Shown here one piece after another: positions 12,201 to 18,630 of a DNA stretch of 64,000 nt; position 1 is the stretch's first letter, and every line of letters begins with the position of its first letter. The DNA is taken from positions 21,769 to 85,768 of the forward strand of contig WFMF01000631.1 in the NCBI GenBank assembly GCA_011033025.1, in the 5' to 3' direction. The notes beneath the pieces were generated by a model that saw nothing but the letters and a program-made list of their open reading frames with translations, did not search any database and was not told where the DNA came from. Made by a program: the position numbers and the translations under genes. The DNA comes from Beroe forskalii (lineage: Eukaryota > Ctenophora > Nuda > Beroida > Beroidae).

Positions 12201-12802
12201 TATATCGCCTTTAATATGAAAAGTGCGATAACAGATATCATGGGAGGTTATTATTCTCCTATTTACATCCTCACAGAGATAGCAAATAGGCTGGAATCGT
12301 GCGAATGGCTGTTTCAGAAAGTTTGTAGTCATTCAACAGTAGTAATTCAACAGTTGGGATTAGTAATTCAACAGTTGAAATATAGAAATTACCCACTGGA
12401 CAGTAATTCAACTGGTGGGCACGGTGATGTTACACGATTAATATTGCTCAAAAATTTGAAAAGTAATTACACTGCAGGGTAATAATACCTAAAATATGTA
12501 CTTTTCCCATAAAATGTACTTTTCCCATGAAATGTACTTTTCCCATGAAATGTACTTTTCCAATGAAATGTCCTTTTCCTATGAAATGTACTTTTCCTAT
12601 GAAATGTACTTTTCCTACGAGATGTACTTTTTCTATGAAATGTATTTTTCCTATAAAATGTACTTTTCCTATAAAATGTACTTTCCCATGTACTTTTCCT
12701 ATGACATTTTCCCAACCCCAGGTGAGGAACATGATCTCAGTGGCCCGGGCTATCGGAGAGAAGGAGAAAGCAGAGAAACAAGCTCGCGAGGGATTCGCCT
12801 GA
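50..12802 (+). CDS. Divergent SF2 helicase-like protein, 3' part of gene, six exons
   Basis: Exons: 50-266, 1386-2576, 2717-2876, 4031-4191, 10133-10239, 12722-12802 (TGA at 12800). All junctions are GT-AG and the phases join cleanly (0, 1, 2, 1, 0). The helicase order is visible: Walker A-like NAGKTT in exon 1, Walker B-like HDEPT and motif III SSAT in exon 2, and a C-terminal lobe with YGVNFP and QLMSRAGRVGQSW, the last split over the exon 4/5 junction. The Walker A has Asn where Gly is usual, and DEPT replaces DEAD/DEAH. By family logic this would be an NTP-dependent nucleic-acid translocase; substrate and pathway are unknown. The N terminus lies upstream of the window. The frame breaks once near 1745-1765 in exon 2, repaired by one added base. 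I do not recognise the specific family; relatives in large DNA viruses or protists are possible but unverified. Confidence 0.8.
267..1385 (+). other. Helicase-like intron 1
   Basis: A 1.1 kb intron. Positions 290-620 are C-rich with several copies of a tccgca motif (gtccgcat, ctccgcaaac, ttccgcattgg), probably a degenerate low-copy repeat. No coding signal, tRNA or clear TIR element was found in the rest. Confidence 0.5.
1386..2576 (+). CDS. Helicase-like gene, large exon with DEPT and SAT motifs, one frame break
   Basis: The acceptor ttttcag ends at 1385 and the donor g|gtgagt follows 2576. The first part contains ILFHDEPT (about 1630-1655) and IVSSATLP (about 1731-1752). The frame then shifts by one; translation continues as AELEPFLRRYKRIFPQ from about 1757. 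One extra base in the CC, TT or CCC runs at 1752-1759 restores a continuous frame. The rest holds a basic, NLS-like stretch (KLRKRKTKPP, about 2383-2412) followed by acidic residues. Codon-like composition is strong on both sides of the break, which favours a sequence error over decay. Confidence 0.8.
2717..2876 (+). CDS. Helicase-like gene, exon before a minisatellite-filled intron
   Basis: Acceptor cccatcag ends at 2716; donor cga|gtgagt follows 2876. It joins in phase 1 upstream and phase 2 downstream. It encodes VPRFLLPDYGFLTDEKKEA and a Cys pair (LLLCCGVG), and belongs to the C-terminal helicase lobe by position. A degenerate copy of its 3' end and donor lies at 3563-3626, beyond the minisatellite. 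Confidence 0.75.
2877..3562 (+). repeat. GTGAGGGGATGTGGG minisatellite starting at a splice donor
   Basis: About 45 imperfect copies of a 14-17 bp unit (gtgaggggatgtggg) fill the 5' part of intron 3. The first unit is the splice donor itself (gtgagtgggatgaggggg), so the array iterates a donor-like GTGAGG. Short remnants recur near 3820-3855. The array is flanked on the right by a decayed copy of the end of exon 3. Confidence 0.9.
3563..3626 (+). pseudogene. Decayed duplicate of the end of helicase exon 3
   Basis: This stretch matches about 2818-2882 over its whole length with scattered substitutions. Both have the order tgcgg.gtgggg, gatg.cagggt.aacaacga, aactacctc and a gtgagt donor. The copy has TAG in the frame corresponding to exon 3. 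It shows that an exon-end/intron-start segment was duplicated, with the minisatellite expanding between the copies. Confidence 0.75.
4031..4191 (+). CDS. Helicase-like gene, exon with motif V/VI region
   Basis: Acceptor ctcctttcag ends at 4030; donor g|gtatgtg follows 4191. It encodes AYLVADHNIAYGVNFPFSR and ends in NTVFQLMSRAG, so the arginine-finger helicase motif VI is interrupted by the following 5.9 kb intron. That intron carries an antisense receptor gene. Confidence 0.8.
4192..5911 (+). other. Left part of helicase-like intron 4
   Basis: AT-rich intron sequence. The part at 4690-4800 is rich in cccacccgaa / ggttcaggtgg, which can pair into a weak foldback. Nothing in 4260-4680 or 4810-5900 was recognised as coding or as a defined element. 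Confidence 0.4.
6087..6363. repeat. TTGGGACAAATGGGACA minisatellite with inverted start
   Basis: A tandem array of gggaca-spaced units (attgggacaaatgggac). It begins with a head-to-head inversion: tgtcccaattgtccca, then about 20 bp, then ttgggacagggacaa. The same head-to-head start recurs at 6565-6662 in the receptor's 3' region, so the two loci belong to one family. Confidence 0.85.
6519..7690 (-). CDS. Rhodopsin-like 7TM receptor, orphan, one frame break
   Basis: Starts at ATG 7690. A hydrophilic N terminus carries four DMSTPL/DMTA repeats, then TM1 about residues 47-69, TM2 76-97, TM3 115-143, TM4 159-181, TM5 223-248. Cys105 and Cys191 are placed like the conserved TM3-ECL2 disulphide. 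The frame breaks in TM6 at an A6 run (6854-6859 on plus). One more base joins it to FCTSAYPVVFSVEY and a TM7 with LPLINAILF, giving about 390 residues. The DRY position reads VVKAV, so the family is atypical; the ligand is unknown. The last ~45 residues come from a GGGACA minisatellite (VPIVPIVPVP), so the true C terminus is uncertain. The gene lies antisense inside helicase intron 4. I do not recognise the subfamily. Confidence 0.7.
6565..6662. repeat. GGGACAATT minisatellite with inverted halves
   Basis: Left half is tcccaattgtccc-type, right half is gggacaattggga-type, separated by about 20 bp (accagtcccaaactc). It is a short foldback related to 6087-6363 and overlaps the putative receptor C-terminal coding region. 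Confidence 0.75.
7567..7656 (-). repeat. 18 bp coding repeat in the receptor N terminus
   Basis: Repeats of catgtccagtggagtgga (plus strand) encode tandem DMSTPL hexapeptides in the extracellular tail. Each unit keeps the frame, so copy number can change without breaking the receptor. Confidence 0.85.
7947..8840 (+). mobile_element. Structured non-autonomous element, family S, copy 1
   Basis: The left end is a 30 nt palindromic hairpin (7947-7976, core GCGCCTGCCGGCGC). TTTCCTGTTCCC (8007-8018) is exactly complementary to GGGAACAGGAAA (8829-8840). Just inside the right end is a GCCTTTTTG...CAAAAACGC hairpin (8802-8824). Copies 2 (43867-44729) and 3 (24433-25709) share both hairpins, but their closing helix has a different sequence that also pairs perfectly. 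A second MITE lies inside at 8121-8285. No long ORF; presumed mobilised in trans. Confidence 0.7.
8121..8285. mobile_element. GAGGTGTCGC MITE, copy 1 (nested)
   Basis: Terminal inverted repeats: left tgaggtgtcgctacctctgaga, broken here as tgaggtgtcgctacc then tctgaga; right ends cgaggtggcgacacctgcctca. The same ends occur at 14301-14443. It is nested within family S copy 1. Confidence 0.65.
9457..9881. repeat. 425 bp foldback with iterated GCCAGTATCGC units
   Basis: The outer arms GGTAAATTGAGCGATTCGTC and its near-perfect complement (GACGGATCGCTCAATTTACC) bound the element. Inside, about 15 copies of an 8-11 bp unit (gccagtatcgc / gccagtatcacg) run one way, then their complements run back. 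The whole could form one long hairpin. It sits in helicase intron 4. Confidence 0.9.
10069..10128 (+). repeat. 22 bp triplicate at a splice acceptor
   Basis: Three copies of cagttgacacaccatataacc lead straight into the acceptor of helicase exon 5 (10132). Each unit ends in an accc(c)ag-type dinucleotide, so it supplies possible alternative 3' splice sites; those upstream would add residues or shift the frame. Confidence 0.8.
10133..10239 (+). CDS. Helicase-like gene, exon completing motif VI
   Basis: It follows the acceptor acccacag and joins in phase 1 to give RAGRVGQSWFAESFVSD. The downstream end, DNGLE, joins exon 6 in phase 0. The acceptor lies at the end of a 22 bp tandem repeat (10069-10128) that offers two further upstream AG dinucleotides in near-identical context. 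Confidence 0.8.
10324..10470. repeat. Forked hairpin element, GAGCTTGCGAG tips
   Basis: Outer arms TACGGTAAATACACAC (10324-10339) and GTGTGTATTTACTGTA (10455-10470) pair with one mismatch, and pairing continues weakly inward. Inside are GGAATT...AATTCC (10348-10367) and a perfect 10 bp stem GTAATTGCAC/GTGCAATTAC (10394-10423) with tip gagcttgcga. The same tip, cacgagcttgcgagtg, also occurs at about 10367-10382. The architecture resembles 37978-38081. Confidence 0.75.
10686..11180. repeat. 17 bp minisatellite AACAACGGTACCTCGTT
   Basis: Roughly 29 copies. Each unit contains the palindrome GGTACC and usually GTTAAC, so both strands read alike. Variants (ctcgtt, cttatt, ctcatt) are clustered, which suggests stepwise expansion. 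Within helicase intron 5. Confidence 0.95.
11262..11640. repeat. 67 bp tandem repeat, about 5.5 copies
   Basis: The marker tatgacgttgacacc recurs at 11327, 11394, 11461, 11528 and 11595, an exact 67 bp period. The central copies are nearly identical and the leftmost is diverged. It has no protein-coding sense. Confidence 0.95.
12494..12702. repeat. 18 bp minisatellite ATGAAATGTACTTTTCCT
   Basis: About 11-12 copies, ending about 20 bp before the acceptor of the last helicase exon. The unit is a multiple of three, so all frames appear open on both strands; those frames are not genes. The repeated cttttcc may act as the polypyrimidine tract. Confidence 0.95.
12722..12802 (+). CDS. Helicase-like gene, terminal exon
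   Basis: Acceptor caaccccag ends at 12721, directly after an 18 bp minisatellite. The exon encodes VRNMISVARAIGEKEKAEKQ and ends with a TGA, a short charged helical tail of the kind that closes many helicases. The phase (0) matches exon 5. Confidence 0.75.
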   Translation: MRNMISVARAIGEKEKAEKQAREGFA

Positions 12803-13462
12803 CACTGCGAGGGCGTGTTGCAGTGATCTAGGTTAAATAATAATAATAATATATAGTGTGCAAAATAGTGTGCGGGACTCTTTGTACTTTAAGTCATGAA
12901 GAGGGGTTTTTAAATTAGTAACTTGAGCAATTATAGGATGATTCTGTGTGTGCCGTGGCCCTGGACATTGGCAATGATTTGTAATGTTGTTGTTACTGGT
13001 GTTTGATATGATAACGTATTGCTTGAAGTAATTTATTGAAAAACTCTCAATCTCATCAAGATATCCGTTGATGTCTGGCAAATTTAACTTTAAAGTGCTT
13101 ATTGATTTCGTGTTTTCGTCAATATCAAGTTCTGGAAGAAATGGAATAGGTCCGCCGTAATAAATAGATTCATAAACTAAGTAGTTCGACTAGGAGCGTA
13201 GGACAATGATATTGTTTGTATTTAAGCTACTTTAATAGCATTTATATATACGGGTAAACATTGATGGAATTGTGAAAACCCCATTTTTGGCGAAAGATAT
13301 GTTTGAATTAGGGTAAAAATAACTCTATATTGTCACATGGTGCATTTAATTTTCAAGTTTATTTGGATTTGAATATTTGATTTTGTAACTAAAGATGACC
13401 TACACCTCGTAATATTTTACATGTTGAACATCTTGTGACACACATGATTATACGTCGCTCAC
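12803..13462 (+). other. Region downstream of the helicase-like gene
   Basis: The 3' UTR is presumed to start here; an AATAAT-rich run (12835-12855) follows, but I saw no convincing AATAAA. The rest is AT-rich with no recognised element. Confidence 0.4.
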
Positions 13463-13545
13463 GAGGAATAGGCGGGTCGTATGAGTATGACGTCATTATC
13501 ATATCTCGATGTAGTGCGTTGATGACGTTGATCCGCCTATTTCTC
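13463..13545 (+). repeat. CRE-bounded palindrome, best full-length copy
   Basis: Feet GAGGAATAGGCGG (13463-13475) and CCGCCTATTTCTC (13533-13545) pair with one mismatch. Inside is the core TGACGTCATTATCA at 13488 and the closing GTTGATGACGT. It defines the full ~83 bp hairpin form of the dispersed family. Confidence 0.85.
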
Positions 13546-14028
13546 AAGCGCGGAGTTTACTCATACTGCATTCTAGACGGAGGAGATTACGCAACAGTTT
13601 CAAAAGGAAAATTGGAGCATCTAAAGTATATAGCTTAAAGTATAAGCACATTTGTTGTTTTATCAGCCAACGATGGGTTGAAAAATTTTCTAGAAATTCA
13701 ATTTGAATTTTCCATACGGAAATAATCTCAAATCTGTGTAAAGCCAGTTACTTTCGTATCACAACATGAGCTTGATTTGTTTTCATAGATCACGTTATTG
13801 GGTCAACTGAGGATCAAGTGTATTTTGACACCTTTAAGAAGAACATGAGAAATAGGTTTTGCTCTATTATTGGAGTCGAAGATGTATTAATTGCCTTGGA
13901 ATTCAAGTTGTTATCTTCATCATGATTGCTTTAGTTTTTAGGAATTTCTTCATTACTATTTTGTGACAACCACGTCTTTTTCTTGTCCCAATGTGTTTTT
14001 ATCCACAATCCTAGGAACCACTGAAGCT

Positions 14029-14250
14029 ACCTTAGGAGGTGTATTTATTTAGGGGTGTATTTATGTGGAGTAAAATTTTGGTGTTTACAAATTTGGTAGG
14101 GTGCAATTTGGGGGATCTTTCTCAAGTCATAACTCTAGTTAACATATGATAATGACGTCATTTTGAACTGCCAATGTCATGACGTGAAAAAATGGGGATT
14201 TTTCCGAAAAATCCCCAAATTACAACCTCCATAAATACACCTCCTAAGGT
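14029..14250. mobile_element. 222 bp MITE, CCTTAGGAGG ends, TA target
   Basis: Terminal inverted repeats ACCTTAGGAGGTGTATTTAT (14029-14048) and its perfect complement (14231-14250). TA can be read as target duplication on both sides (gcTA|CCTTAGG, CCTAAGG|TAta), as for Tc1/mariner-type elements. Internal ggggatttttccgaaaaatcccc forms a second hairpin. No ORF. Confidence 0.8.
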
Positions 14251-14300
14251 ATACAGATTAACTTCAAGTGCTGACTTGTACCGTGGTCTGTCATGTCTCA

Positions 14301-14443
14301 TTACAGAGGTGTCCTGGTGTCACCACTTCGAGAAATGAGAATCATTCTGAAAATGAAATTTCCTATCGCGCGTTTCACGCACGTATAAATCAAAATGGCA
14401 GTTTTGTAGAAATCTCATTCTCAGATGTGGCGACACCTATGTA
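14301..14443. mobile_element. GAGGTGTCGC MITE, copy 2
   Basis: TTACAGAGGTGTC on the left is complementary to GACACCTATGTAA on the right apart from one base. The arms continue through accacttcgagaaatgaga / tctcattctcagatgtgg. Related to 8121-8285. Confidence 0.7.
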
Positions 14444-14572
14444 AAAGATGTGTCTTCTGAGAAGCTCTCTGAAACCTTCACACGCATGACAAAGTGCAGG
14501 TATTGGTTTTACAGAATCACGTACCTTCACGGTGCACCGTGATATTTCAGATTCTCGTATGTCTCAATGTCA

Positions 14573-14735
14573 CGACAGCTGCTCCCGTAGGACTCCCGGG
14601 GTACTCCCGTAGGACTCCCGTAGGAATCCCGGGGTACTCCCGTAGGACTCCCGGGGTGCTCCCGTAGGACTCCCGGGGTGCTCCCGTAGGACTCCCGGGG
14701 TACTCCCGTAGGACTGCCGTGGTACTCCCGGAGGA
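14573..14735. repeat. Minisatellite ACTCCCGTAGGACTCCCGGGGT
   Basis: A two-part unit of 11+11 bp, about 7 copies (gtaggactcccggggtactccc). All three frames look open on the minus strand (GVPRESYGSTPGVLRE), which is an array effect, not a gene. Confidence 0.9.
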
Positions 14736-15375
14736 CTTTCGCAGTAATTCGCTCGTATGACCGAAATTTTACAATTTTCACTTCTAATCAAAGTTGTCAT
14801 GATATTGATAACGACGTCACCACCTTTGTTATTAATATTACTATTAGTAAGTTTAAGTGTACCTGCCGCACATAGGTGTCCAGAATGGCACTCATGGTTC
14901 ATACTGGTAGGGAGCACTCGAGGTTTGCTTTTCCGGACAGTAAAATCCTTGCAGACACATTCCAATGACCTGAAACAGGTTTAATTTCAGTAAAATCTTT
15001 TTAGGGAAAAAGCTCGTGTCAAAAACCATCTCCAGTTTTCAGAATTCCTTATACCATTAAATAGTCCGCACTAACTTCTGTCCATATAGACTTCATGATT
15101 TGATCGAGATTTCAGATGAATATGATAATATTGAACCAGCACTCCACATCTTCGATTCACATGTAATTACAGGTGAACGCACGATTCGGCTAGGAACAAT
15201 ATTTTTCATGGGGTGAAAAGCTACCGGTTCAGCTTTATCTACAAAACTTAAAGTTAAATTTGACCTCGGACCCTCGGCCTTCTTAAACTTGATTACGAGG
15301 TGGTTAAAATACTAATAGGCCAAAAATTGATTACTGCAAATCTCATCAAGCACAGGACAATTTTTATTTGGTCTA

Positions 15376-16200
15376 CACTCAGTTTTTTTTTATAAGAAAC
15401 TGTCTATAAGAAACTTAACCTAGGATTTCCGAAAATTTAAGAAACTTAGCCTAGAATTTCGGAAAAATTAAGAAACTTCACTGATTTACAATTAAGAAAT
15501 TAAGAAACTTCTAGCCTAGGATTTTGAAATTTGTGTATAAAATCCTATTGCAACTGAAATTCTTTTAACATGATACGTCTGGCTTCTGGGGGCTGCGCCC
15601 CCAGACCCCCCTTTTTTTGATTGTGAACATTCCGAAACTAATCTAGTACTTCTATTGAACTTCTATTACAGTATTACACTGGATATGTGATAATTGATCA
15701 TAATATAGAATAGAAATTTAGAAAATGAACCTTTCATGATTTTTCGGTTTAAAGTAACATGCCAGATACTAAAGCACAAAACAGAAATTTAGAAATTGTT
15801 GTTGCGACAGGACACTATTACAGTTCCATATCTATTTCCAAAAGTTCCAAGCATTATAGGATTTAGAAATTATCTAAATTTCAAAATTTCAAACTTTTTT
15901 GGAAGAACGTTTGATGAAGATCCCTGAAAATTATTGTATACAGCTGCACAAATCTTTTAAGATAGGTACATGCTTAAAAGTGTATAATTTAACTGAAAAT
16001 ATCAGAAGGTTCGATTCTAATCCTCAACTACAGTCTACACAGTAGGTTCCTATGTTGGAAATTTCGTAGACATTTTTCGTACGGTATGTCGGTATGTAGA
16101 ATTAAGAAACCGATTAAGAAACTTTTAGGCTCAAAATCGTGAAAAAATAAGAAACTTGTAGCCTAGGATTTCAATAAGTTTCTTATAAAAAAACTGAGTG
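15376..16200. mobile_element. 825 bp non-autonomous element, CACTCAGTTTTTT ends, TA target
   Basis: The left end CACTCAGTTTTTTTT then ATAAGAAACT matches the complement of the right end (agtttcttat, aaaaaaactgagtg). TA lies immediately outside both ends (15374-15375, 16201-16202). Subterminal repeats (aagaaacttagcctagg.ttt) occur near both ends and may be transposase-binding sites. Inside is a ggggctgcgcccc palindrome (about 15588-15603). No ORF of transposase size. Confidence 0.8.
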
Positions 16201-16505
16201 TATAATCTGCATCCCGATATCAATTCTGACACACATCATGACTTGCAAGGGTAATAACTGTAAGGCTGTTTGTTATTTTGAGGAAACAAAAAGAAGTCTC
16301 ACACAAAAATCTCCCTAATTGAGTAATTGAATTACTGAGAGACGGAAATTATCATATTTCAGAAACCTGATACGATGTGCAGCGATTGCAAAAGACACAG
16401 TAATCAAATTACCCGTATTTGGAGGAAGAAGAGTCCGTGAATAAATCAATTAAAGCCGTCCAAGTCTCTACAAATCATTGGTAACATTGCAACCCCTTTT
16501 ACAAA

Positions 16506-18385
16506 ATGTCACGTCTTCCTTTTGCGTTACTTGTCTTGGCTCTCGGTCTCTGCATCGCAGGGGCTGAAGAGTCAGATTTACCATGCACAGGAGACAGCGG
16601 AGATATCGAGCCCTCCGACCAATCTACCATCGACAGACTGATCCAGTTGCTCCAGGGACGAAGATCCACCATATTCGTGAGACGGCTCATCAAGAAAAGG
16701 GTGAAGGACCCCAACTCGAAGATCAGGAAATTGCTGGGTTTTGCAGGTGCCGACCCGAGGAACTTCAACGAAAACCTGAATGAGGCCCCCATGCAAAGGT
16801 CCATCAACAAGGATGTCCTGAACATCTTGAGTAGGGTAGTGGGACAGACCAGGTCCATTGTTGGTTATCTCTGGCACTACGGCTTCATTCCCAAAGTCCT
16901 CAACCTGAACGAGATGGCTTCTGACAACTACAACGGTGTTATCCCCCCGTGTGCCATTACCAACGCCATCAAAGAGTTCCAGAGATTCAACAACTTGGAG
17001 CCTGCGGACGGTGTCTTGAGGAAGGAAACCCGGCTCCTCATGGCAGAAGACAGGTGCGGGAACAAGGATGTGCAATGCGACACCCCGAGTGTCTGGCAGC
17101 GGACGAAGCAGCGAGAGTTAGCGACAGTGACCACCTCAAGAGGAAGAGGAGGTATGTGATCCGGTCCAGGAAGTGGCTCGATCACACCGGAGACGGACAG
17201 ATCGTCCTCAAGTACTTCTACGAGAACATGTACAGCACCAGTGCGGTCAACAAGAAGAACCACGACCAGAACATGACCCCGGAAATAGTGAGGAGGGAAG
17301 TGGAGAAGGGACTGGGAGCTTGGACCAAGGTGGCCCCCATTCACTTCGTCGAAGTTGATGATCAGTACGATGCCGATGTGAAGATCCAATTCGGGGAGGA
17401 TGCTCACGGTGAATCGAGCACTAGAGCTTACTTTGACGGTAAGGACGGTATTCTCGCTCACATGTACTACCCTAGGAGCGGGAGGATGCACTTTGACGAG
17501 GCTGAGAACTTCACCGCCTCGACACAGGGTCCTGGCATCAACCTGGAGGTAACAGCTGCCCACGAGATGGGGCATGGTCTGGGGATAAAGCACACGAGCG
17601 TTCCCTACTCGCTGATGAACCCCTACTACAAGGGCTACCAGGAGGAGCCACTGGGAGAGGACGACATTGCGGCTGTGCAGCAGCTGTATGGCAGTGAGGG
17701 CACGGGATCTGTAGTGCCGCTTTCAGAGCAGCGGGAGTGTGTAGCTGGGGAGAGGAGGGACAACTTCCTGTGCGTGCAGTGCCCCCTGGACACCTTCAGT
17801 GAGACAGCAGACGCTGAGGAGTGTACGCCTTGTCCTGAGGGTGGGACTACCCTGGAGCCTGGTGCTTCGAGCAGCGGGGATTGTATCATCCCAGAGGAAG
17901 CCACTGAAGCTCAGGAGTTCGGAGCGTTGGAGGACCAGGAATGGCTCGACATTACCCGGGGACAGAAGATGGCGTTGGACATGACGAGAGGGAGTTTGCA
18001 GGTGAAAACGAGTGTAGATCTGAAGAGCAACACTGAAGTGAGCGTCAGTCTGCTCAGTGAGACCGGGTGGATTGGGTCCTTCAGGATCTTCTTCAGGTAC
18101 GGCAGGCTGCTCTACAACCTCAAGCATTGCACTCCCACTTCAGCGCAACCCATCACAGACCTCCCTGAAGGACTTCTCACCGGTACGGATGATGTGTTTG
18201 ATCTGATGGTTGACTCTGATTCCCTGGTGCTTTCATTGAACGGCGTCACGATTTTGGATTACAGGTTTTCTGAAGGAATTGGAGAGCTGTGCGTCAGCAA
18301 GTACCAGCAAGACGTAGCTGAAGTGAACTTCTGGAAAACAGACACTGCTTCGGATGGTTACAGGCACCGAGAAATGGCTGTTTGA
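16506..18385 (+). CDS. Secreted matrix metalloproteinase, intronless, GCC2/ephrin-receptor-like C-terminal domain, one frame break
   Basis: ATG 16506 opens a signal peptide (MSRLPFALLVLALGLCIAGA). A peptidoglycan-binding-like prodomain follows, with a variant cysteine switch DRCGNKDV (residues ~181-188; canonical PRCGxPDV). LKRKRRY is a furin-type site, so activation in the secretory pathway is likely. The catalytic domain has the structural-zinc loop (LAHMYYPRSGRMHFDE), the zinc site HEMGHGLGIKH (DNA from 17571) and Met-turn SLMNP. There is no hemopexin repeat: a Cys-rich CVQCPLDTF...CTPCPEGGT module (~17739-17886) and a ~160-residue beta-rich domain of unknown type follow. The frame breaks between about 17075 and 17110 and one base (CCCC at 17083) restores ~626 residues. 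No intron is seen; it could be a retrogene. It presumably cleaves matrix or pericellular proteins. Confidence 0.85.
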
Positions 18386-18630
18386 ACAGACTGCTTCTAA
18401 GAATGACTCCATTACGAGAACTTTCATTGAATTTTGCATGTGACACTGACTGAATGTGCATACCGATCATCACGAAACATGGACAGTAATTCTCATTAGG
18501 AAAACTTTGAAATTTTGAATGTCTATGATATTATAAAGTGTGGGTCTCTAGTTGAAATTTATTGCTGTTAGAAGTCAACTTCAAGAAGTTGATTCAATTG
18601 ATCTTCAGGCTTTTTGATACTCTATTATCT
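18386..18630 (+). other. Metalloproteinase downstream region
   Basis: AT-rich 3' flank of the metalloproteinase gene. No canonical AATAAA was seen. The duplicated segment begins just beyond. Confidence 0.4.

Noticed and set aside
12448..12831. Overlapping frames on both strands (repeats of MYFS, KCTFP, GKVHF)
   Set aside because: Produced by the 18 bp minisatellite, which is open in every frame. Only the last 27 codons of one frame are exon.
14527..14965. Minus-strand frames with GVPRESYGS repeats
   Set aside because: Read-through of the ACTCCCGTAGG minisatellite.
16000..16030. GGTTCGATTC, a tRNA B-box-like word
   Set aside because: No A box or cloverleaf arms around it; it lies inside the 825 bp TA element.
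16949..17105. First ~50 residues of the second metalloproteinase frame
   Set aside because: This is an out-of-frame shadow; the true prodomain is in the first frame and the second becomes real only after the break near 17080.
17075..17110. Programmed -1 frameshift in the metalloproteinase
   Set aside because: No clear slippery heptamer plus downstream structure, and three other genes in the window have the same kind of break, so a sequence error is more likely.
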